Assembly (NCBI GenBank): GCA_021802045.1
Contig: JAKABB010000014.1
Coordinates: 1 to 40,683 of the forward strand
Direction of reading: 5' to 3'
Source of the DNA: a bacterium
GTDB lineage: Bacteria; Chloroflexota; Dormibacteria; Aeolococcales; Bog-877
DNA: 40,683 nt
Positions 33,317 to 40,683 of the stretch are shown piece after piece. Both the position numbers and the translations under genes were made by a program. Each line of letters starts with the position of its first letter. Positions within the stretch are counted from its first letter, which is position 1. The notes below the pieces were generated by a model. The model had not been told where the DNA came from, searched no databases, and saw only the letters and a program-made list of their open reading frames with translations.

Positions 33317-36300
33317 CCCGCGCCCGCTCCGTCCTCGGCGTCGGGCTCCTCGCGGGTGGGGTGGCCAGCCTGCTCGCCCTCGGGAGCGCTCCCCCCGCGC
33401 GGGCTGCGCTGCTGACGCCCGCGACCGCCACGGCCTGCGGCTGGAACGGCAGCACCTGCACCAAGGGGAATCCGCGCGGCTGGAGCTTCGCGGATCACTC
33501 CAGCCACCCCTACCAGCGGTACGGGCCGACGACGAACTCGGCGTTCAACCCTGAGGCCCTCACGCTCTACCCGACCGCGTCCGGCACCTGCGGAAGCTAT
33601 TGGTACGTGTACGTCATCGGCGACTTCGGTGGCGGGACCACCAACCATTGGGTGTACATCGGCTGGACGGCCCCCGGCACCAGGAACCCCCCGTGGCACT
33701 TTTCACAGAAGTCCCCGGACTTCGCCTCGGGCCATCCCAGCCCGTTCTGGTCGGCGAGCGGCAATCCCGGGGCCAACCCCCTGGGGGCCACGGACCACCT
33801 CGGCGGCTCCGTGCAGGGGCACATCACGATCTGGACGGGCTTCACCGAGGCGTGGAGTGGTAACTGCCTGCAGCTGCCGGATCGCACGATCTGGGCTGAC
33901 AAGTACCCGACCGGTGCGGCGACCATGGACCTGTATACGGACACCAGTCCACCCGCGACCCCGGCCCCCCGGGTGACCACCGAGCGGGCGAATGGGGCGA
34001 CGTTCACCCTCCCCGGCCAGACCGACCCGGGGAACGGGGGCGGCGCCAACGCCTACGCGGCGGGCATGAACCAGTGGCAGGTGTGCTGGTGGTCACAGCC
34101 GACCGGACCGGGCCCGTCATCCCTGGGCGGCTGTCCGAGCTGGGCCCCGCCCCATACCCTGGACGCCGGCAACGGGGTCAACGCCGTCCAGAGCGCCCCG
34201 CGGGCGGCCGGGGACTGGCTCGTGCTCTGTGCGCAGGCGTGGGACAACCTCTGGAACACCACGGGGGTGATGGGCTGCACGGCCTCGCCGCCCCCCTCGC
34301 CGTCGCCCCCGACCCTGACCGCCGCTCCGGCCTCCCCAGTCGCCGTCGTCACCACCGTGACCCTCACCGGCACCCTGGGAAGCGGCATCCCCTCGTCCAC
34401 CTGGGGCCAGTGGGCCCTCGCCATCGTCCCCGCGCAGAGCACGGCGCTCCCCGCCGACTGCCCCACCCTGCCGTGGGCGCTCGCGAGTGCGGGGTCGATC
34501 ACGAAGATGGTCACGGCCAGTGTGCCGACCGACACCACCTACGTGGTGGTGGAAACCCCGGTCGGGCACGGCAGTGAATGCACGCCGGGGAACCCGGTCA
34601 CCGTCCAGTGGCGGGCGCTCCCACCCGAGCCAGGGGCCGGGCCCACGATCGGGGTCCAGACCGGCCCGTACACCCCAGCCCCCGCCGATCCCCTGGCCAT
34701 CACCGGCCTGCCGCAGAACTTCTGGGTCACGCACCCACCCGCCCGCGTGGTGACCACCACGGTGGGCTACGACGGGACGCTCTATCGCCTCACCTACACC
34801 CCCACGGCCATCACGTGGAGCTTCGGGGACGGGGGGACGGCGACCTTTGCGGGGAGCCAGCTCGCCGCCGGCTGGGGCGCGCGGCCGTCCGGCTCGTCGG
34901 TGTCCGCGGTCCAGCACAGCTACCAGACGGCCACGGAGACGGAGAGCGTCTCGGGGAGCGTGGTGACGGTCCACCCCAACCCCCTGACGTTTGCGGCGAC
35001 GGCCACTTGGTCCGTGGCCTGGCGGGAGGAATCGACGGGGCTCTCCGGCACCTACGGGTCGCCGGTGACGAGCGCCGGGTCGAGCACGGTGGCGGTCCAG
35101 CAGCTCCAGTCGGTCTACGGCGGGTGCGGCGCGCTGACCGCGACTCCGGCATCGCCGGAGCCCGCCGGGACCACCGAGACGCTGACCGTGGCCGGCGGCA
35201 CGTGCGTGCCGGCGGGCTCACCGTACCTCTTCGTAGTGTTCCCGCCCGGCAGCAGCTCGGGCCGGGTCATCACCTCGGGGTCGAGCCCGAGCGCCACCTG
35301 GGCCACGGCCGGGCTGACCCCCGGGGCCTACACGCTGCAGGTCCAGATCGAGCCGCCCGGGGCGACGCAGTGGCAGCTCCTGGCGACCGCGCCCTTCGCG
35401 TTGACGGCGCCCGTCTGCACGGGGCCGACCCTGACGGACGCCCCCGCGGGCAACGTCCCCGTGGGGGGGACCACCGACCTGCTCGGGGCCGCGATCTGCC
35501 CCGCGGGTGCGACCCCCTCCTATCGGTTCACGGCCACGGCGGTCACGGGCACGGTCACGACGATCAAGGACTGGGGCCCAGCCTCGCACACGGCCTGGAA
35601 CACCACCGGGCTTGCCGCCGGGAGCTACACCGTGACCATGACGGTGGCCACCGCCCCGGGCGGACAGGGGCCGACCACCACGGCGTACCTCGGCGTGGAC
35701 GTGGTGGCACCGAGCTGCACCGGGGCGACAATCACCTCGGGCAGCGGACCCTCGCTCCTCCGGGCCACGGCGGATGCTCTCTCGGCCAGAGCCACCTGCA
35801 CGGTTCCGTCGCTGGTGACCTACCAGTGGACGGCCAACCCGCCGGGCAGCGCCACGTGGCTGATCCTGGGCACGACCACGTCCCCGACCTTTGCGTGGAC
35901 CCCCGGGGCCACGGGCCTGGGGGGCTACACCCTGGGGGTCACGGTCCGCGATGGGACCGCCGATCCCGGGACCAGTGCCACGAGCTCGGTCTTCGTCTAC
36001 GACAACCCGGGCCTGTTCGTCCCGGTGTCCGCCTTCCGGGCCTGTGACACCCGCCCGAACTCCGGCTATCAATGCGCGGGGCAGGCCCCGGGCCCCGAAG
36101 GGACGCTGACCGTCCAGATGACCGGCCGGGGCATTCCGTCCGCGAACGTCGCGGCCGTCGCCGTCAGCGTGAGCCTCATCGCTGGCGGAAGCAACACGAA
36201 CGTGGCCATCTACAACCCGGCGGTCCCGGTGACCTCGACCCTCAGCGCGACGGCGGCGGCCCACACGGTCACCAGCACCTTCGAGATCGTGCCCGTCAGC

Positions 36301-37152
36301 CCAAGCGGGACCATCGCCCTCACGAACAATGCCCCGACGACCACGCAGATCATCATCGACGTGGAGGGCTGGTACGCGGCAGCCCCGACGGCCACCTACA
36401 CGAACGCGGGGCGGCTCGTCCTGGTCACGCAGGGGCAGATCGCCGGCTTTCAGGCCACCACCGCCGCGTCGGCGGTGCCGGTCCTGGGCCAGGGCGGCGT
36501 GCCCACCACCGGGGTGTCCGCCGTGCTGCTGGACGTGTACGCCACCACGGCGCCGAGCGCCTGCCCGGCGACAGCGGACCCTGCCGGGGGATCGGCGGGC
36601 ATCTCGACCATGCTGTACGAGAACACGGGAGTGCCGGCCACGGCCGAGATGCTCGTCCCCGTCGGCGCCAACGGGCAGATCCTCTGGAAGAACTGCGCGA
36701 ACGGGGCGTGGGTCGGGGTGGCCGTCCAAGGCTATGTCGAGTCGGGGGCCGCCGCCGGATACAGCAACGCCGGGCTGTACCAGGCCGCGTCGCCCACCCA
36801 GGTGACCTCGAGCTGGTCGTACAACAACCTCCGGCCGGGCCAGAGTTGGAGCGTGCCCGTCGCGGGGGCCGGTGGCATCGCGCCGATTGGGGCCTCCGCC
36901 GTCGTTGCCACCGTGGTGGCCCAGGCGGACTGGGCGGCGGGCCCCGTGCGCTGGGGCCCCAGTGGCGGAACCACGAACTATGCCATCGACCTCTACGGCT
37001 CCCGGGTTGGGTGGCTCACCGGGTCGGGCGCCATCATCCCGCTCGGGGTGGGCGGCCAGGCCGCGGATATCTACGACGCCGGGTCCCGGGGGGCGGTCAA
37101 CGTGGCCGTGTTCACCAGCGGGTGGTTCACTGGCCGGGCGGGGCCGCCATGA
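33313..37152 (+). CDS. Giant secreted multidomain (PKD/Ig-like, triple C-terminal module) protein
   Basis: A 1279-residue exported protein starting with GTG in a GTGA overlap. The Sec signal covers residues 1-31 (cleavage near ARA-A). The N-terminal 220 residues are rich in Trp, Gly and Cys. A PKD-like domain holds WSFGDGG (502-508). Three tandem Ig-like units of about 98 residues each begin at Cys605, Cys702 and Cys802. From about 902 three modules of about 120-125 residues follow, ending in VEGWYA, VAVQGYVES and FTSGWFTG and starting with FVPVSAFRACDTRP; this type occurs in large surface proteins of high-GC bacteria. There is no LPXTG or C-terminal anchor. It probably works as an adhesin or mating-contact protein. 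Confidence 0.78.
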   Translation: MTRARSVLGVGLLAGGVASLLALGSAPPARAALLTPATATACGWNGSTCTKGNPRGWSFADHSSHPYQRYGPTTNSAFNPEALTLYPTASGTCGSYWYVYVIGDFGGGTTNHWVYIGWTAPGTRNPPWHFSQKSPDFASGHPSPFWSASGNPGANPLGATDHLGGSVQGHITIWTGFTEAWSGNCLQLPDRTIWADKYPTGAATMDLYTDTSPPATPAPRVTTERANGATFTLPGQTDPGNGGGANAYAAGMNQWQVCWWSQPTGPGPSSLGGCPSWAPPHTLDAGNGVNAVQSAPRAAGDWLVLCAQAWDNLWNTTGVMGCTASPPPSPSPPTLTAAPASPVAVVTTVTLTGTLGSGIPSSTWGQWALAIVPAQSTALPADCPTLPWALASAGSITKMVTASVPTDTTYVVVETPVGHGSECTPGNPVTVQWRALPPEPGAGPTIGVQTGPYTPAPADPLAITGLPQNFWVTHPPARVVTTTVGYDGTLYRLTYTPTAITWSFGDGGTATFAGSQLAAGWGARPSGSSVSAVQHSYQTATETESVSGSVVTVHPNPLTFAATATWSVAWREESTGLSGTYGSPVTSAGSSTVAVQQLQSVYGGCGALTATPASPEPAGTTETLTVAGGTCVPAGSPYLFVVFPPGSSSGRVITSGSSPSATWATAGLTPGAYTLQVQIEPPGATQWQLLATAPFALTAPVCTGPTLTDAPAGNVPVGGTTDLLGAAICPAGATPSYRFTATAVTGTVTTIKDWGPASHTAWNTTGLAAGSYTVTMTVATAPGGQGPTTTAYLGVDVVAPSCTGATITSGSGPSLLRATADALSARATCTVPSLVTYQWTANPPGSATWLILGTTTSPTFAWTPGATGLGGYTLGVTVRDGTADPGTSATSSVFVYDNPGLFVPVSAFRACDTRPNSGYQCAGQAPGPEGTLTVQMTGRGIPSANVAAVAVSVSLIAGGSNTNVAIYNPAVPVTSTLSATAAAHTVTSTFEIVPVSPSGTIALTNNAPTTTQIIIDVEGWYAAAPTATYTNAGRLVLVTQGQIAGFQATTAASAVPVLGQGGVPTTGVSAVLLDVYATTAPSACPATADPAGGSAGISTMLYENTGVPATAEMLVPVGANGQILWKNCANGAWVGVAVQGYVESGAAAGYSNAGLYQAASPTQVTSSWSYNNLRPGQSWSVPVAGAGGIAPIGASAVVATVVAQADWAAGPVRWGPSGGTTNYAIDLYGSRVGWLTGSGAIIPLGVGGQAADIYDAGSRGAVNVAVFTSGWFTGRAGPP

Positions 37153-38756
37153 CCCTGCGGGAGCGGTGCGCCCAGCTCGCCGACCAGCTCCGCGGCCGCC
37201 CGCCGGACCCGAGCGCCCGGACGGCCGACGGCGTGCTGCTCCCGCCCCCGGGCGTCCACGCGTCGAACCTGGGGCTGTTCCTTGGGTGGAGCAAAGACGC
37301 GCGATGGGACGCGACGGGCCGACCCCGCCGGGCCGAGTGGTGGCTGGATGGCGTCTTCGGCGGCGCGCGCCAGGTCGGGAACGTCTCGACCGTGGAAGCC
37401 ACCGCGGGGGTCATCGCCGGCCCCGGCGGCGGGAAGTCCGCCGGCTGGCTGGCCGGGGTGGTCGGCCTGATCCCGTGGCCGGGCCCGGTGGTGGTGTGCT
37501 CGACGAAGATCGACCTGGCCCAGTGGACGGCGCCCGCCCGCGCGCGGCTGGGCCCGGTCGGCGTGCTGGACTGGCGGGGGTCCCAGGCCGCGGCGCTGCC
37601 CTGGCCGCGGGTCCGGTGGTCGCCGCTGGACGGCTGCGCGGACGAGGACCTCTGCCTCGACCGGATCGAGTCGATGGTCGAGACGACCGAGCTGGGCGGC
37701 CCACGCGGGGAGGAAGTCTGGCGGGCCAACGCCGTGAGCGTGGTGGCCGCCTACGTCCACGCGGCGGCCCTGGAGGGCAGCGGCGTGGAGCGGGTGGTGG
37801 GCTGGCTCCGCCGGGACGAGCTGGAGGAGCCCCAGCGGATCATCGCCGCCGCTGGCTCCCGGGCCGGATTCGGCCAGACCCTGCAAGCCTTCGCCGGCAA
37901 GGCCGAGGAGACGCGGCAGAGCATCATGCACACCGCCCGGCCAGCCCTGGCCGCGCTGGACTCGTCCACGGTGGTGGACGCCTGCACGCCGGACCCGAGC
38001 GATCGCTTCGACATCGACCGCTTCCTCAACTCGTGCGGCACCTTGTATATCTGCGACAAGGGCGGCAAGGCGACCGTGAGCAAGAACGCACCCCTGACGG
38101 TCGCCGTGTTGAACGCGATCCTCGAGCGCGCTGAGCAGCGGGCGGAAGCGACGCCCGCCGGTCCGGGCCGGCTTGCCGGCCGCGCCGATCCGCCCCTCCT
38201 GCTCGTGCTCGACGAGATGGCCCAAATCTCGCCCCTTCCGAACTTGACCCAGGTGCTCAGCCAGGCCCGCGGCCGGGGCATCACGGTGGCCTGGGGGGTC
38301 CAGAGCTGGAGCCAGCTAGAGCGCTGGGGGGAGGCGGGCGCGCGGGCCATCTGGGACACGACGGCGTACCGGCTCATCGGCGCCGGGTTGCAGGACATGG
38401 ACTTCCTGACCGCCGTCAGCAAGAGTCTCGGGGAGCGGCAGGTGTGGCGGCCCTCGGTCGGCTCGACGAAGCACGGCGGCTCGGGGAGCGGCGGCAGCAG
38501 CTCGGGGAAGTCCGAGAGCCACACGTTGGTGGAGACGCCCGAAGTGAAGGCCAGCACGCTGGCGAAGTGGCCCGCCGGCGCCGCGGTCCTGCTGGGTCGG
38601 GAGGGCTGGCGGCCAGTCCTGCTGCCGGCCCTGCCGGCGCTGGAGCCCTTCCGCTCGCGGATGGGGGCGGGCGCGCCGCCGGCCCCGGCCATCGCCCCCC
38701 CGCTCGACCCGGCGGAGGGTCCCGAGGACGAGCCGGCGGTGGAGGAACCGGCATGA
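37149..38756 (+). CDS. TraG/VirD4-family type IV coupling ATPase lacking membrane helices
   Basis: A 535-residue ATPase. Walker A GPGGGKS lies at 91-97, followed by VVVCSTKIDLAQWT, where VirD4/TraG proteins have their conserved post-Walker segment. Walker B LLLVLDEMAQ (350-359) continues as ISPLPNLTQVLSQARGRGIT, typical of the TraG C-terminal box. GVQSWSQLERWGEAGARAIW follows. A Gly/Ser linker and Pro-rich acidic tail end the protein. No N-terminal membrane helix is present. The ATGA overlap couples it to the giant secreted protein. It should recruit DNA-protein substrate to the transfer channel; its relaxase partner is not in this window. Confidence 0.85.
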   Translation: MTLRERCAQLADQLRGRPPDPSARTADGVLLPPPGVHASNLGLFLGWSKDARWDATGRPRRAEWWLDGVFGGARQVGNVSTVEATAGVIAGPGGGKSAGWLAGVVGLIPWPGPVVVCSTKIDLAQWTAPARARLGPVGVLDWRGSQAAALPWPRVRWSPLDGCADEDLCLDRIESMVETTELGGPRGEEVWRANAVSVVAAYVHAAALEGSGVERVVGWLRRDELEEPQRIIAAAGSRAGFGQTLQAFAGKAEETRQSIMHTARPALAALDSSTVVDACTPDPSDRFDIDRFLNSCGTLYICDKGGKATVSKNAPLTVAVLNAILERAEQRAEATPAGPGRLAGRADPPLLLVLDEMAQISPLPNLTQVLSQARGRGITVAWGVQSWSQLERWGEAGARAIWDTTAYRLIGAGLQDMDFLTAVSKSLGERQVWRPSVGSTKHGGSGSGGSSSGKSESHTLVETPEVKASTLAKWPAGAAVLLGREGWRPVLLPALPALEPFRSRMGAGAPPAPAIAPPLDPAEGPEDEPAVEEPA

Positions 38757-39040
38757 GGGCCAACCCCGAGGGCCGAGCGGCCCGGCCCGGCCTCCCCCGC
38801 CGGACCACGGCCCGCGTAGCGCGGAACGAAACCCGCCCCGCCACCTGTGCCGTCTGTGCCGGCCCCCTCGGGCGTCGGCCCGGGCCCGGCCGGCCCCGGC
38901 GCACCTGCTCCAGCGCCTGCCGCCAGGCGGCCCAGCGTCGCCGGGACCGCGGACTGGCGGAGTCCACGCCGCTGGTCCAGAGCCGGGGCCGCCGGTCTCT
39001 GGCCGCCCTCGTCGCCGACCGCCAGGCGGCGCGCGCATGA
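38753..39040 (+). CDS. Small Zn-finger-like basic protein
   Basis: A 95-residue Arg-rich protein overlapping the coupling ATPase by 4 bases. CAVCAGPL and TCSSACRQAAQRRR (C-x2-C...C-x3-C, about residues 32-59) match the small Cys4 motif seen in many actinobacterial mobile-element proteins of the CPxCG...YCSxxCRxxAxRRR kind. Probably nucleic-acid binding; exact role unknown. Confidence 0.68.
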   Translation: MRANPEGRAARPGLPRRTTARVARNETRPATCAVCAGPLGRRPGPGRPRRTCSSACRQAAQRRRDRGLAESTPLVQSRGRRSLAALVADRQAARA

Positions 39041-39243
39041 GCCGCCCGAGCGGCTGCGTGGCGGGCCTGGTGGTGGGGGTGCTGCTGGGGGCCGCCGGAG
39101 TGGTGGCCGGGCCGCCGGTCGTGCGGAGCGGCCTCCGGGCCGCCGTGCCCGTTGTGGAGACCGGCATCCATGAGGCCGTGAAGACGGTGGAACACCTGGC
39201 GCCGACGGCGCCGCCCAAGCCGGGGAGGAAGGCGCATGGATGA
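39037..39243 (+). CDS. Small single-pass membrane or exported protein
   Basis: A 68-residue protein with a hydrophobic segment at 8-29 (VAGLVVGVLLGAAGVVAG), then a short amphipathic helix and a basic Pro-rich end. The ATGA overlap upstream and 8-base overlap downstream place it firmly in the operon. No family recognised. Confidence 0.6.
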   Translation: MSRPSGCVAGLVVGVLLGAAGVVAGPPVVRSGLRAAVPVVETGIHEAVKTVEHLAPTAPPKPGRKAHG

Positions 39244-39850
39244 GCACGAGAGCGGCCCGGAGGGGGAAGAGGCCGCGCCGCCGTCCCCCGCCTGGTCCCC
39301 ATGGAGCGACCTCCCGCCCGCGTCCCGACCCCGCGCCCACGGGGCCTTGATCGCCTGGGTGCGGGACACGCTGCAAGCGGGGTGGCCGGAGCCGGCCGTC
39401 CCCCTCCAGCCCTGCTGGCCCGCCCACGCGGACGCCGTGGCCGACTGCCGGGCGCTGAAGGCCAAGCTGGACGCCGCCCAGGCCCCGCCGGTCAAGGACG
39501 GCCGGATCGGCGCGGCTCCGGTCGGGCGGTGGCTCGACTGGGCCGTGGACCTGGAGCGGGCGTCGGACCGCTGGCGGACCAGCTTCAAGCGCTGCAGCCA
39601 GGACACCTGCTACCGGGCCACGCCGCCCGATCACGTCGCGCTGGAGGCCGCCCAGGCGGGCGTGGCGACCCCGGCGGCGGCGCAGGCGGCCTGGGGCGTG
39701 GTCCCGGTGGAGCCCGAGGCTGGGCCGGAGCCCTGGGAGGTGGCGGCCGTCGCCGCCGCCGTGGCGCGCCAGGCACAGACCGCCACCGGACCCGAGGAAG
39801 CGGAGGCCGGGGCGGATGCGGCCCCGGCGGACCTGGCGGAGAGCTGGTGA
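39236..39850 (+). CDS. Hypothetical acidic helical protein (possibly DUF4913-like)
   Basis: A 204-residue protein. The central part contains CWPAHADAVADCRALKA and RWLDWAVDLERASDRW, then FKRCSQDTC. The Trp/His/Cys spacing recalls DUF4913, a family of unknown function found next to transfer ATPases in actinobacterial plasmids, but the match is weak. The N-terminus and last 60 residues are Ala/Glu/Pro-rich and probably disordered. Overlaps its upstream neighbour by 8 bases. Confidence 0.55.
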   Translation: MDEHESGPEGEEAAPPSPAWSPWSDLPPASRPRAHGALIAWVRDTLQAGWPEPAVPLQPCWPAHADAVADCRALKAKLDAAQAPPVKDGRIGAAPVGRWLDWAVDLERASDRWRTSFKRCSQDTCYRATPPDHVALEAAQAGVATPAAAQAAWGVVPVEPEAGPEPWEVAAVAAAVARQAQTATGPEEAEAGADAAPADLAESW

Positions 39851-39935
39851 GAAGCGGCCCGCGTGCGCGCCCAAGGATTTGTCCACGGCGGCGAGGGCGG
39901 AGAGTGGGGAGCGGACTCGTTCAGGAGGATGAACC

Positions 39936-40463
39936 ATGAGCTTGGAGATCACGCCGATCCTGGCGCCGCCGCCGGCCATGGACCCGGCGGACCAATGCGT
40001 CGAGGTCGGGCTGGTCGGGATCGTCGAGCCGTGCTATCGGTGCGGCAAGCCCCGGCGGGCCATCGCGGGCGTCGTCGTGGAGAAGGACGCCGCGCAGGCC
40101 TATCTCGGCCTCGGGGACGATCTCTTCCTCGACTTCGAGTCCGTGGCGGCCGCCTTGGAAGACGTGCTCGATCCCGCTTGGCTGAAGCAGCAGCAGATCG
40201 GCCCCCTGAAGGTCCGGCGGTCCCGCCAGCGGCCCGACGGGTACCTCGCGAACGGCTGCGTCTGGTGCGACACCATCATCGGCTCGTACCCGCTCAGTGA
40301 GGCGGTCGGGGCGATTGGCATGGACCGCTTGCCCGAGCACGTCTTCGCGCGCGCCCTGCTCCCGCTCGACGCGCTGCGCCAAGCGGCGAGCCCGTGGCTC
40401 GGCCAGGGCGGCTGCGGCCCGGACTGTGACTGCGGGGCCAACGCTCGGGCCGACCACTCGTGA
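39936..40463 (+). CDS. Hypothetical protein with Zn-ribbon motifs
   Basis: A 175-residue protein with a strong AGGAGG site. Three Cys groups are visible: CYRCG (33-37), GCVWC (about 106-110) and CGPDCDCG near the C-terminus (about 159-166). The YLANGCVWCDTIIGSYPL pattern looks like a family of plasmid and phage proteins of unknown function. It starts 85 bases after the previous gene, the largest gap in this part of the operon, and couples to the next gene by a GTGA overlap. Confidence 0.65.
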   Translation: MSLEITPILAPPPAMDPADQCVEVGLVGIVEPCYRCGKPRRAIAGVVVEKDAAQAYLGLGDDLFLDFESVAAALEDVLDPAWLKQQQIGPLKVRRSRQRPDGYLANGCVWCDTIIGSYPLSEAVGAIGMDRLPEHVFARALLPLDALRQAASPWLGQGGCGPDCDCGANARADHS

Positions 40464-40683
40464 GCGGCCCGAGCGCCGGCGAGCTGGAACTGCTGCGCGC
40501 GGCACGCGACGCCGCGTGGCGGACCCGCGAGGGCTGGGTGGCGGCTCAGGTCGGCAGCCTGGGCCGCTCCCTCGGCGACGTGGCCGCCGACCCGCGCGGG
40601 CGGGAGATCGAGGCCGAGGCGGCCACGGCGGCGCGCGCCTACCGGGCCGCCTGCCGCCGCCGGTGGCCGGCCCGCCGGCGGAC
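40460..40683 (+). CDS. Hypothetical protein, partial at right edge
   Basis: An open frame beginning with GTG in a GTGA overlap with the preceding stop and continuing to the end of the window (74 codons visible). The visible part is Ala/Arg-rich and helical, with no motif. Translational coupling is the main support. Confidence 0.55.
   Translation, partial: MSGPSAGELELLRAARDAAWRTREGWVAAQVGSLGRSLGDVAADPRGREIEAEAATAARAYRAACRRRWPARRR

Noticed and set aside
1-40683. CRISPR arrays, tRNA or rRNA genes
   Set aside because: No regularly spaced identical repeats and no T-arm/anticodon pattern noticed on either strand by eye; a covariance search could still find a tRNA near 23.3-25.2 kb.

Overview
This is a high-GC bacterial window, probably from a Terrabacteria-type lineage (Actinomycetota, or a Dormibacterota/Chloroflexota relative). 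The evidence is gene content only: a DUF4349 lipoprotein, VapBC, many acyl-CoA genes, DUF35 proteins, and conjugation and plasmid genes of actinobacterial flavour. No rRNA or tRNA was seen, so the placement is tentative. The window splits near 23.3-25.2 kb into a chromosomal-looking left part and a mobile-element right part.

Left edge (1-7.4 kb). This part is gene-poor and scarred. It holds a DUF4349 lipoprotein (-), a SIMPL-domain protein (+), and two diverged copies of an IS1380-like transposase C-terminus in head-to-head inverted orientation. These are followed by a VapB-like/VapC toxin-antitoxin pair (-), a frameshifted metallophosphoesterase remnant (-) and a CoA-transferase that looks C-terminally truncated (-).

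Catabolic cluster (7.4-23.3 kb). A tightly packed minus-strand operon of about 12.4 kb starts at a near-consensus promoter at 19845-19873. In order of transcription it encodes two thiolase-fold proteins without the catalytic Cys, a stand-alone DUF35 Zn-ribbon/OB protein, an acyl-CoA ligase, a TetR regulator, an acyl-CoA dehydrogenase, another ligase, an enoyl-CoA hydratase, a third ligase and an acetoacetyl-CoA synthetase. Divergently, on the plus strand, lie an HMG-CoA-synthase-like/DUF35 fusion and an intact thiolase, joined by a 4-base overlap. Together they could activate a carboxylic acid, dehydrogenate and hydrate its CoA ester, cleave it by an aldolase- or thiolase-type step, and feed acetoacetate/acetyl-CoA to central metabolism. 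The substrate is not identifiable; a branched, alicyclic or steroid/terpenoid side chain is an inference.

Element boundary (23.7-25.2 kb). A multiply frameshifted tyrosine integrase, with the nucleophile tyrosine replaced, is followed by a noncoding block rich in phased direct repeats and inverted repeats.

Conjugative/replicative element (25.2 kb to the right edge). An excisionase-like HTH protein is coupled to a RepA-like AAA ATPase whose 3' end carries an iteron-like cluster. After a TubC_N-like/Zn protein, a minus-strand RHH protein and a promoter comes a long run of start/stop-overlapping genes. These encode a lipoprotein, a secreted protein, small proteins, a TrbL/VirB6-like membrane protein, an HNH nuclease, a two-TM protein, a 1279-residue secreted multidomain protein, a TraG/VirD4-type ATPase without membrane segments, and several small Zn-ribbon or unknown proteins. 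No relaxase or VirB4 is seen; they may lie beyond the right edge. The most distinctive system is this transfer operon with a giant exported protein coupled directly to the coupling ATPase.
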